A DNA stretch of 64,000 nucleotides, from the NCBI GenBank assembly GCA_977006965.1, contig OZ345368.1, positions 1-64,000 of the forward strand, written 5' to 3'. Positions within the stretch are counted from its first letter, which is position 1. The number at the start of each line of letters is the position of its first letter. The notes under the pieces are model-generated. The model was not told where the DNA came from. It did no database searches and saw only the letters and a list, made by a program, of their open reading frames with translations. Both the position numbers and the translations under genes were made by a program. The stretch comes from Phymatolithon calcareum. Taxonomy: Eukaryota > Rhodophyta > Florideophyceae > Hapalidiales. Below, one piece after another: positions 9,721 through 19,937 of this stretch.

Positions 9721-11980
9721 CTTTCTTACAAAATTGGAAAAGACATTTGAGCAGACCGACTAAAATGTGTTCCATGCCCATCGTGACTCAAATCTTTACA
9801 GCATCAGTCAATTACGTGATACAAAGTGCAGAGATTTCGAGTTTATAGAGCAAACCTAAAGACCAAGAATATATCTTCGTAAAATATTTTCTTTGCACTG
9901 GAGTATCATTGACTCCGCTCCTATCGATTGTCAATAGCGATTATATCATTAAGCATCTTTTCAAGAGGCCGCACCAGATTTTTCCACATTCGACTCAGTG
10001 CTGCTTCTATCTCTTCCAATCGATTCGCCTTTAATCTCGATTTCTCCGTAGCCAAAATCTTCGAAATGATTTATGATAGCTCTTTCCTTGAAATGTATTA
10101 ATTTTGCATGTATGCTGAAAGCCGCAACTGTTATCATCTTGAGCATTTGCTAGTACACTGGGTCGTGTTCGCGAGTCCTTTTTCGAAGACACATGTGGAA
10201 AACGTAGAGAAAGCTTAAGGTACGAGCTTTCTCTAGATAAGCAGAAACTGCTCTCACCTAGCCCCTATACTCGCATGAGAGTGAGGCTTTTCACCAGAAT
10301 TTGATAAATATTGTAAAAAAGGATGAATATGTATTCCCTTCGACTCCAATCGAAGCATGTAGATTGCGGAATTTTTTCCGAGCTCCTTCGTCACTCATCT
10401 GCAATTGATGGACATTTTCTTGGTTGTTTGCTTTGTGAAGCCACAGGACCGCTCAAAGGACGAATGCATATAAAGTTCTGATCGCCTCTGCAATGCCGGT
10501 GCTCCTCTCAAATGCCCATTGTGAAGTTTCTCCTCATGCGCGGACTGTACTTGTGCCGGCTTCGAGTTTTGTCTCAATAACTTACTAACCTTTCTCGTTA
10601 TTCGTCTCCGCCAGACTAACCGGCCAATAGTCTATACATTCTTCATCGCCAACAGTGCGCCATGTTAATTCGGTGAGCTCTCTTACTTGGCCATGGTCGG
10701 TCATCTTCAATCTAGTCTGTTGTCTCAGTTTTGTACTTTGGCTCTTCGAAAAACCTCAAAAGGGAAGGGATCGATTATGAGCAAACAAGTATCATCCATG
10801 TACTATCTACCATCGAGTCCCCACTATGGAATATCGCTATCGATCAACGACCAAGTAAACACTTTCACTCGACACCACACATCCGAGCTGTCATGTTGAA
10901 CGACGCTTATCTGGCCTTTCCCATGGCGGCCGCTGGCATAAATGGTTGTACAGAGCTATTGCAAATTCATTAGCTATCTACTTGCCCTGAATTAGTATAA
11001 TAGAGAGAAGCATACGAAGCAAAAGATTTAGTGAGTATTCAAATCACGTTTGAGCTAGGAGCCTCGCACCAAGCTATCCAACAAGTCAGAATAAAGTCTA
11101 CTGGAGCTCTAGCAGTAAATCGAAACAAAGAACCTTCCAGAATAGCTTCCAGGCCAAGAAAGCAGGAAAACATGAAACTCCATGCAACATCAGAAGCTTT
11201 GGACAAATAAAAGTAGTTCGTTTGCTTCACAGGCTCATAACTGTGTTTCATTTAGCATCAAGATGTCTCTTTCACTGCCAGAGCTATAAATGCGACTCGA
11301 AATTTGATCAATGATCCGTTAGATGTCGAGTGTTAGACGTGGAGACTCGAGTAGTGCTTTCTGGCCTCACAATCCGATAATACGATAAAGGACCTTGCAT
11401 ACCGTCAATCTCGAGTCGTGAGAGATTCTCTGTTTGATCTTCGACTAAAAAACGATGAAAATGTCTAAGGCTCAAATATTTCTTTGCAGAGAAGGCTGAA
11501 ATGAATCTGTACTACGTCGCTTGAAAATACGAAATCGATAGAAGTGATAGCTCGACGGCTTTATGAAGCTTTAGGCTGATATGCAGCAAGCCCTGCTTGC
11601 ATACGTTAGTTTAAAATCTGTGGTGGGGCTGGCACCTCTTCAACACACTCCATGTTTCTTCAAAATGAGTCCTATTATTGCAAATGCATGTTTCTGACTC
11701 ACTAGTACACTTGACGTGCCGAAAAGAAGAGCCGGTAAGATAACGTGTCGTAAAACTTGACTGCACACTATCTCCCCCGTTCGTATTAAAGATTGAAAAG
11801 AAGCCCTGGCTAGAAATCTTATTTTGCAAAACATTTAGAATAATGAGCACATATCGCAGATAGTACTGCTTAGTGCTACAATGAATTAACCTACTGTATC
11901 TGGAGCTCAAACGAAGGATACAGGAGGCCCTTTTTGGAAAGCTGCCTCTAATGAGTTTCTCCAAGTCTCTCAGTGGCCGC
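9721..11980. other. Unassigned subtelomeric sequence
   Basis: About 2.3 kb without a supported gene. Frames are short, occur on both strands and show no family signature. Given its setting between helicase fossils it is probably eroded transposon sequence, but I cannot show that. Confidence 0.3.
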
Positions 11981-11984
11981 CACA

Positions 11985-12300
11985 GTGCCGTACGACGGCA
12001 AATAATTCGGCGATCAATATACACCTGTGATACCACAGCACGCTTATCAATACTCCGCCTGTGCCATTTTCCGACTGGAAAGTCACGATCATCAGCTTAG
12101 CACTACCGACCACGCAACCTCTCACGCCCACTGGTTCTCTTTCGCGTCTTGTATTAAAGGCAAATGTACGACTGGGCCCGTTATTTTCAGTTTCGCGCTC
12201 TTCTACTGTCTTCCGCTCCACACCCTCACAACATTGTTGTCACTCCAAGAAAAAAAGGGTTCGCTTTTTCCTCTCGCAACTAAACTTTTTGGATTGCAGA
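11985..12300. repeat. Direct repeat, copy 1 (second copy at 16190-16530)
   Basis: From GCCGTACGACGGCAAATAATT onward the sequence is very similar to 16205-16530, in the same orientation, including the CTCTCACG-CACTG-TTCTCTTTCGCG stretch. Copy 1 leads directly into the 5' flank of a helicase fossil, so the repeat probably belongs to the outer part of the helicase element. Short open frames in the two copies do not stay in register. Confidence 0.75.
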
Positions 12301-12309
12301 CATGCAACC

Positions 12310-14010
12310 CTGGGCGCTTTCGGCAACGAGGACACCTGCAGCAGTGCGTGCCGTACTGTACAGTATAAGTTTCTTTTAGTGATCTGCAATTCACGATTGG
12401 AATCAAAGATCAACGACAATATGACACTATACCCATCACAATTTAAACGGATTTATTGTAGTGTTGTATTCCTCTAACTATAGATATCGCACAATATAGT
12501 ACCGCCAATCATCCTCGAAGTACTGTACGTACGTACAATTAAAAGCGGCAGTCTTCTATTTTTCAGCACTTCGTTTCGAAAAAGCTGAGACTATTGAGCT
12601 GCACTTTAGAAAACGCATACCGTCTTCAAATACGCGAATACTGTCAGTACTGATAACGGAAGAGCCCAGCGCCGTCCCACGGGAGTGAATGCTTCAGCTC
12701 TGTAGAGACTACGATCCGGTCCGAAATCAAAAATGAAAGAACTTTTCTGCGCCTAGTCTCCAGGTGCAGGGGAGATTGCTCACTTTTGACAAAACCTTTC
12801 GCTTGAGGCTCGATTTACGTGCTCTCCAATGGGATATAAAATGAGCGATTTTGAGCTTTTCCGCTCACACGGAATTCTTCCTACTCCACAAATCTGTGGA
12901 TTTATTTGCGAACCTTGCCAAAAAAGTTCCCTATGAGCTCTACACAGGCCTTTATAAGACATGCAAAGAACAAGCACGAGCTTCATGCTGAAAAAGTACG
13001 CTCCCAATGCCGCCGTCTTTGAGAAACAATGTCGGTGCTAAGACATCAAATATTTTCGAGAAAGACGTTCAAGAAGCTGCAGTAATAAAAGGTGGTCATT
13101 CCGTACATGATGCAGAAGCATTTTATAACCGCGTTGAGGATTCGCTTTAAGGAACGAGTGGAGAGAACACCGCTCTAGATATGCGTATGTCTCAAAGATG
13201 ATCCCACGACTGACACGTTGACCTGGGAATTTGAATGCCATCATTGCCGAATCTCGAAATGCAAGGTGATGATCGAAATAGGGAGTCGGAAATAGCTTTT
13301 AAAGGGCTTTCTAGTGCCTTAGAAATAAGCACGGAAGCCATCATTTCATCCATAAGTGCGATTCGTACCCTGCCAGCGGAATCAAGTTTTAAAGGCCTAA
13401 TCTGTTCTTGGGAGCACCCTTGTACGCCGCCTTTTCGAGGTACCATATTTTGATATCGGCGGTTTGCTGGGAAGCGAGACTGGGTCAGAGAGAACAGCCG
13501 TCGTTCTAAGCCCTGTATTGTTAGAGAGGGTGATAACCTTTGGGATCTCGCCATTGAAGGAGAATCGCAAAGAATGTAGAAAGCGATTCGAGTAAGCAGA
13601 TGCTCAGACAACAAGCTTACGTGAGGTCTAACAAAACCCATCCGGGGAGAGCGGGGTTACAGCTCTTGTTTCTCGAGAACTGAGTCCAAGACGACGATTG
13701 TGGAAACAATGAGAAGTTTTGCATGTACCAGGAACTGAGTTTTTCGCATGGCTGTAGATGAGGCAAATTAGCTCACTGTGTCTGACAGTTTCAAAAGCTG
13801 TATGCCAGGCTGCAAAGCTATTCGGAGCGGGACTTTCCGATTTCTTGTTATCTTCTTTACTGCTACAGTTCCAAACCCATTTTCTTCACCGTATATCTGA
13901 TGGATTCAATATACACAGAGCGAGATTAACTGTCATTCGTGAAGATTGGTCACAGCGAAATCTCAAGCAAGAATTGAGCACTCTGCCGCTAGAGATAGAA
14001 ATGAAGCATA
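12310..14010 (+). pseudogene. Internally deleted helicase gene copy
   Basis: The 5' flank and N-terminus match 19440-20100 of the intact locus, including the first zinc finger (CEPCQ, then AFIRHAKNKH). Two internal deletions follow: at about 12990 it jumps to the equivalent of 21318, and at about 13023 to the equivalent of 22227. It continues through the GHS...Y block (about 13097-13130), the pre-ATPase stretch and a Walker A-like region near 13470, and stops matching near 13985. The tyrosine of GHS...Y is retained (FYNRVED). Frames are broken repeatedly; this is a fossil. Confidence 0.85.
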
Positions 14011-14039
14011 AGTCTCCGGATTCTTCAGTGATTTCCAGC

Positions 14040-14145
14040 AGGGCCCATTTGAGGAGAATTTCGACTTGAGGACATACCGGGGCCCCAGTGTCCTGATTGT
14101 GGATGGGGTTCTATTTCAACTGTTTGGTCGTCTAGTTGAAAGCCC
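14040..14145. repeat. Fragment of the T1/T2 unit with an empty LTR target
   Basis: ACTTGAGGACATACCGG followed by GGCCCCAGTGTCCTGAT matches the two sides of the solo LTR at 46368-47434, but without the LTR. ACCGG lies at 14076-14080. Together with 4825-4829 it is a second unoccupied version of the insertion site. Confidence 0.75.
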
Positions 14146-14172
14146 TTATCAACACTTCAAAATAAAACTGGC

Positions 14173-14271
14173 CTAGTGTCTATTTTACGAGAGCCCCTCA
14201 ATTGAGGGAAACAGTTTCATATTTCTAGCGTCTTTGTAGATACCGGTCGATCGCCGTAAAATAGACACTAG
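14173..14271. repeat. Perfect 17-bp inverted repeat with 65-base spacer
   Basis: CTAGTGTCTATTTTACG at 14173-14189 is exactly repeated in reverse complement at 14255-14271. The spacer contains a further small palindrome (CCCTCAATTGAGGG). It could be a tiny MITE remnant or a hairpin-forming element; no target duplication is evident. Confidence 0.65.
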
Positions 14272-14289
14272 TAGTGCCCCGGCGCACCC

Positions 14290-15630
14290 TGCAGCTAACA
14301 TATATGAGCCCAGATATGGGATATAAACGGAAAAGACTCATTTGGGTTCGAGATTGAGAACAAACTTGAGATAGAGAGAGGCTGAGTGTGAAAAGGAATC
14401 GGACAAAGATAATGAGAGGCCGTCCCGCTACTTTAATGGCGGTTTTGGGAGCTTGGTGGGAGCTTTTTAAAAAACATGCTTTGCATTAGCATGCCTCTGA
14501 ATAAAGGAAGAACATTACGTGACTTTTGACTCAATGTGGATGCGAAAAACCATCTGCGAGTATCTGAGAATACTGAGAGAGCTCTTCAGTAGCGTCTAGA
14601 TCGTACATTCAATGACACTATACTTGCTTGTCCTGCAATTCGGATACGATTTTTCATTGCATTCTTGAACTTGGTCCGCGAAGATCCTTAAGGGGTGAGA
14701 GAGACGCAAACTAATTTTTCTAGAGGCGTAATAGAAATACCATCCAAGATGTCCGCCCATGCCGGAACTCACGCGGATGACGCTGCCGAGCTGACAGAGC
14801 GAGGTTGTAGGACTGGAGTGTGAGCACTGGCAGCGCAGAGCAGACTATAAAGTCTATAAAGCCCTTCAGTGTCGCTGGGTGGATCTGGAAATTGAATGGT
14901 GTCTTCAATGTATTGGACGTCTGCATACTCAGAGATTTCATTGTCAGTTTATATTGCACCCGTGAGGGTACAGTACATCCAACCGAAAGTCGATTACACA
15001 ATGATAGGCCAAAACTATTACTTACACATTAATATTTGCAGAGATATTTAGAAAGGCGACTTTACAGCAGACGTTACCAGCCTTCTATTTGCCTTCAATT
15101 CAGCCCAGACACTCGCAAATGCATCAAAGGCATCCATCTAGTGCCGACACTCAATTGATGCTCTTTCCTCTGTCAATGGCAGGTTAAAGCAAAGTATATT
15201 TTTCAGAAACAAGCTAACAGAACCTCAATTAGAGCAGCAAGAAGTACTATTTTTTATCCTTGTTGGCTCGATCTGCTGTCCCAAACTTTATTAAACTTGA
15301 ATTTATTCCCGTTGTGAGCCTTTTGCATTCTTATTCGATCTCTAGACTCTTCTCAGTGGACTGCAGAGTGCGCTGAGGCACCGCATGGCCAACAGACTTA
15401 GCAGTATTGCAATGGGCATTCAATAAACAACCAAACAGTTGCAGAGAACGAAAAGCGTAATCATGGCACTGGTGCCAAAGAAGGTCCCCAAATTCTATCT
15501 TCTCCACAAATGTACTCTGTTGGAAGTGGATTCAAAATCTGGAGGTTTGAATTTCATTCTTGTCTACAGTTCAATTGGAATTAAAACTAAAAACAAAGCT
15601 TTAATAACGCGGAGAGCGAGTTCAATCTCT
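14290..15630. other. Unassigned stretch with a dispersed degenerate repeat
   Basis: No gene is supported. Around 14810-14880 (CACTGGCAGCGCAGAGCAGA) there is weak similarity to 43260-43310, and 14900-15010 resembles 27750-27870, suggesting one more unrecognised subtelomeric repeat family. Otherwise nothing is identified. Confidence 0.35.
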
Positions 15631-15639
15631 GTATCCAGT

Positions 15640-15990
15640 AGCAAACTCTGTCCATCGAGCTGCATTCTGTCGATTATTGCACAATCCGCAACTCGACAGG
15701 ACTGCATTTTCTCTGAAACACTGCTCAGCACCCCAATTGAATGTAATAGCTTCCTGCTGGGCACGACCACAAAATCTAGACAGCTCGCTGGTGTTCTGGC
15801 GAATGGAATGAAGCACTGGTTCTTCCAATGTTCAAGAGAGGAGATCTAAGCTCCCCAAAAATCTCTCGGTCGATTTACTACGATCACATACGTAAAAATA
15901 TTCAAACTGGCGCAAGAAAAACTGATTTGAAAGAGACATTGGGAGCTAGAACCCTTAATAGCATCTTGAAGAAACAGAAACGGGCCTCTA
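15640..15990 (+). pseudogene. LINE reverse-transcriptase fragment
   Basis: It contains FKRGDLSSPK, the segment before the first palm motif in non-LTR reverse transcriptases, followed by a damaged R-P/S-I. Its flanks align with 9060-9320. A 72-codon frame (15828-16046) begins in this motif. Stops interrupt the longer match. Confidence 0.5.
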
Positions 15991-16189
15991 CAGATGAAAA
16001 AGAGGTAGCTCGAAACATTGATGTGATACCATATATCTCTGATTAAGGTTACTGAGAATGCTTGATGCTAGTAGTAGGCACAGACGCGATTTTCAAATGG
16101 AGTATAGCATGATGCAATTCATTTGCCACTGCTTCACATCGCCAGCTCCAAGTTCTTCTACCTGTAGCTCGCCTTTTGGGGTGCAAGTA

Positions 16190-16530
16190 TCGCAGTGCCG
16201 GTAGCAGTGCCGTACGACGGCAAATAATTCGGCGATCGAGATACGCCTGTGATACCAGAACACGCTTATCAATTACTCCGCATGCGCCATTTACTGACTG
16301 AAATGTCACGATCATAAGCTTAGCACTATGGACCAGGTCACCTCTCACGCGCACTGCTTCTCTTTCGCGCCTTGTACTAACGGCAAATGTACGACTGGTC
16401 CCCTGTTCTCAGTTTCGCGCTCTTCTAAAGTCTTCCCCTCCACCCTGTCACAATATTGTTGTCACTCCCAGAAAAACAGTGTTCGCTTTTTCCCCTCACG
16501 ACTAAGATTTGCGGCTCGCAGACATGGAAG
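16190..16530. repeat. Direct repeat, copy 2
   Basis: Same orientation and similar sequence to 11985-12300. Here it is not followed by a helicase 5' end, so it is a detached piece of the element's upstream region. Confidence 0.7.
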
Positions 16531-16539
16531 AGCCTCTCT

Positions 16540-17100
16540 TTATCTTCTGCTACTAATTTAAATAGCAGTACCTTCCATTTCGTAAAGGAATGTGGAGGAC
16601 TTCCGGTAATAGATGATTGAACATAAAATCTTTGCTCCTTTTATTCAAGCCTCAGCAGTGCTTTTAATCTCACCTTCGGAAATAAGGGGTGGACGATGCA
16701 GTTTCAAGAAAGGGCTGGTGCAACGCGACTGCTGTAAACTCAGAGTTCCTATCAAAAAAGAGGGAAGATCGACTGTTTCCCTCCACTCTTGATGTGGAGC
16801 GCGTCCCGAGCAATCCTTCTTCCGTTCGGTGCTTCTGGTTGCCAAGTGATGTTATAGAGCCATTCTCGTGCTTACTTTGAGGCAGTCTGGGATATTTACA
16901 TTGCAGCCCAATATTCTCAAATTTTTTAGACGTAACGCGGTAAATATAGAACACTGCTTTTTTCGAAATATACGTACTGCAAGGAAGTTGATGACACTGC
17001 GCAATCCTCCGCTGCTGCGGCACTGTAGAAGAAACGACGAGAAGGGGCTTGCGCGATTCTGCAACACAGTAAATTATTGTACAGTACAGAAACTTGTTTT
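16540..17100. other. Unassigned stretch
   Basis: Open frames of 60-117 codons overlap on both strands and none has a recognisable motif. I see no supported gene. Confidence 0.3.
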
Positions 17101-17187
17101 GAGTGCACCACTAGAAGAGCCGGCAACATCAAGGCCCGATAATTATTTATTTGATTTGGGCCAAAATGTTGTCGTGCTCCCACTGTG
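17101..17187. repeat. Palindromic repeat, copy 1
   Basis: GAGCCGGCAACAT...GGCCC is mirrored by GGGCC...ATGTTGTCGTGCTC around an AT-rich centre, so the unit can fold into a long imperfect hairpin. A second copy lies at 17319-17405. The form suggests a foldback MITE-like element. Confidence 0.65.
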
Positions 17188-17318
17188 AATCTGTGTCATA
17201 TCTATCCTTTCCGTCGATGAAGTGTCAGCCTCACAGAAAAGTGTACATGAAACACAATTCCTTGATGGAGAGTACAGTCCTCGTAAATTGATTCGACACT
17301 GGGCTCTCAAGAACGTTG

Positions 17319-17405
17319 TGAAACTCCACTAGGGCAGCACGGCAACACTTTGGCCCGATAGTTTTTTTGTTGATTTGGGCCAAAATGGTGCCGCGCTCCC
17401 CTGGT
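17319..17405. repeat. Palindromic repeat, copy 2
   Basis: AGCACGGCAACACTTTGGCCC is mirrored by GGGCCAAAATGGTGCCGCGCT with a T-rich loop. It is colinear with copy 1 about 218 bases upstream; both arms have diverged in each copy, yet the hairpin is retained. Confidence 0.65.
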
Positions 17406-17919
17406 GTCGATACAGTATTGGTGAGTTCAATACCTGGAAAACCTACAGTATACTGTAAACGGGTTTAGGCTTGAAAAAAATCTTGTCATGGTGATAGATT
17501 TATCTTATATTAGGTGATGATGTAGTGGAATACTGTTGGAAAAATAGGATTATTCTGTCACATTGATTTGTGTCATGGTAGGGTTCATCGTACCGCAGTA
17601 CTGTTCGTCGCGCAATTCTTTCAACTACATTGGATGGCCCTCATGCGAGGATAATGGGAATGTGCTTGAATATAAATAAGAGCCCAGTAAGACTACAGCA
17701 ATACAATGATCCGAGGGCAAAAAATGATCATTGTCTACAGTATAGTACAGGCGGTTTCTTTACGATGAGGGTCCGAATATATTAAATTTCCCGATTCTAA
17801 GAGTAATTTTAGAGATTTTGTAAATCAAAGTCAAAAAAACGCATCATATTTCCAAAAATAGAGACTAAGCACAAGAAAAAAGAAAAAAAAGAGCCCTGGC
17901 TGCACGATGCCGCGGAAGG
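17406..17919. other. Unassigned AT-rich stretch
   Basis: No gene. Motifs of the TACAGTA/TACTGTA type recur, and an A-rich run lies at about 17870-17892 just before the MITE. Confidence 0.35.
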
Positions 17920-18259
17920 GTACAAACAGGGGAATGTTATGGGGGGAAGTAAACGCATAACATCGCTGTGCCGGCTAAATTATGAGTTCGGGCTGTATCA
18001 ATAATAACTCTTCTTTGCAGAATAGTTTTATTGTTTCTCATCAAAAATCAAATACTGCAACGAGAACGACCGCTACATTGCAAGTTCGCAATGTTTGGTC
18101 AACGAAGGCCATATTTTCAGCTTTCATTCTCATTTTTTATGAAGCAACTCATCCTTGCAAATTTTTATCAAACACACACTACAGACACAATCCGAAAAAG
18201 CAGTATGACAATAGCTCAGTGATACTCACCCCCCCCCCATAACATTCCCCTGGTACAAA
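17920..18259. mobile_element. MITE, 326 bp, 20-bp terminal inverted repeats, 7-bp target duplication
   Basis: The element is 17927-18252. Its ends are a perfect 20-bp inverted repeat, CAGGGGAATGTTATGGGGGG, the right arm running on into four more C's. GTACAAA is repeated on both sides (17920-17926 and 18253-18259), a target duplication. It encodes nothing plausible and must rely on a transposase elsewhere. Ends starting CAGGG with a 7-bp duplication fit hAT- or P-like families loosely; the family is not settled. The perfect ends suggest a recent insertion. Confidence 0.9.
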
Positions 18260-19435
18260 GAAGTGTGGCCAAGACTTAAGTATTTGCGGCAGGCTTAACT
18301 ATTGATACTGTAATACACTCTACCACCTGCGTAGCTTGTTAAGTTGAATCAAAAGATGAGTCAAGATGCAGAAAAACAGTAAGTGATACCAAGAAGCCGT
18401 TAAGAGCTCCAAACTAGCAAGGAGCATTTGAATGAAGACGTTTACTGATTTTTCGGGGTGTTTCAAGAATTCTTTAATTCAACAATATTCTGAACTAGGG
18501 CCGAAATGCTCAGCGGACAAGATTTTTACCTACAGCTCTCCGTGTATATCCGGATTAGAAAGTTGTCTGATTGCTCCACGCCAAAAGACACAAACTTGGT
18601 GCCACTAAGCACTATGATGTAAAAGCATCTCCATCTGTTGACGCAAAGCATTATTGTTTCGGCCCGATTGCTTTGTACCAATCCGGAGCACCGAACAACC
18701 AGTGCTGATATTATTTCCATTACTTGTACTTTGCTTCAAACTTTGAATCACGGATGCAGTTTTTTGGCTTCGCGTCTTTGTAAATCTACAAGCATCTCTC
18801 TCAAAGACGGGAAATTGAAGGTATTCGCAGCCTCTTTGTAAAGTAACCGAGTTTACTGTATCTTGTTCTTTTTTTTACTCAGACTGTTCTACTGCTGTAG
18901 TCGCTTTTGGATCTTCTTTTATACAAGGGAAAGTCCCGTATCTTCGCGAGGGACACATCCATGAATATTGAAAGTAATGCGCGCCGGACAGTATTGCGGT
19001 ACGAACAATCCTATTTTGAGCAATGTCGATATGACAGAATAATCTTATTTTTCAAGCAGGATACCACTATTTCGCCGCCTAACATACAGTAGAAGCAGCT
19101 CTATTGCCATGATACGATTATTATAAAACCAAGTCCAATGTACAGCTATCGTAGTTTTCCAATTTTTGAACACGTCATTATCGAATAATGCTTCGTTCCT
19201 GAGGGCACTGTGTGGACGCAAAAGACAAGTACTGTACTCTTCCTTCAGTAATTGTGTTTTATATACACGCTTTTGTGCGGTTACCACTTGGCCGATAGAA
19301 AGGATAGATATGATACCATATGCGTTCGGAACAAGCTACTGTACTGTACTGTATTGACGTTTAGTACAAGCCCTTTCTCTCCATTCCTCGTGGACTGCCG
19401 CTGTTGCTGAAGAGTGCGAAGCGATAAAGTCATCA
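18260..19435. other. Unassigned stretch upstream of the helicase element
   Basis: Only short, overlapping frames without family signatures. A TACTGTACTGTACTGTATTG run lies at about 19336. Nothing else is identified. Confidence 0.3.
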
Positions 19436-19439
19436 TATC

Positions 19440-19937
19440 TATGGGCGCTTTCGACAAGCAAGACACCTGCCGCAGCGCGTGCCGAGATATATAAGTTTCG
19501 TTCGGTGATCGGCAATTCACGATTGGAATCAAAAATCAAGAACAATATGACACTATAGACCTCGCATGATACAGTGCCAGCAGTCATCTTTGAATTACTG
19601 TACACTCAAAAGCAGCAGTCTTTTATTTTTGCAGGACTTCGTTTCAAATAAGCTGAGAATATTGAGATGTACTTTAGAAAGCCCAGACCGACTTCAAGTA
19701 CCCGAAAATAGTCAGGACTGATAACGGAAGAGCCTTGTCCCACGGGTGCGATTGCTTCAGTTCTGTAGAGACTACGATCCGGTCGGAAATCAATAATGAA
19801 AGAGCTTTTTTGTGCCTAATCTCCAGGTTCAGGGGCTCTATCAAGTAGCAAAAATCACTTTAGAATTTACTCACTGTTATCAAAACCTTTCGCTCCAGGC
19901 TCGATTTGCTCCCAATTCTGCCACTGCATTCTCTTCG
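19440..19937 (+). promoter_or_regulatory. 5' flank and probable promoter of the helicase gene
   Basis: This stretch aligns with 12310-12780 upstream of the deleted copy, so it travels with the gene. A TATA-like ATATATAAG lies at 19487-19495; the deleted copy has AGTATAAG at the same place. The distance from TATA to the chosen ATG is about 445 bases, so there is a long leader or an undetected intron or start. The frame is open upstream to 19812 without an ATG. Confidence 0.55.
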
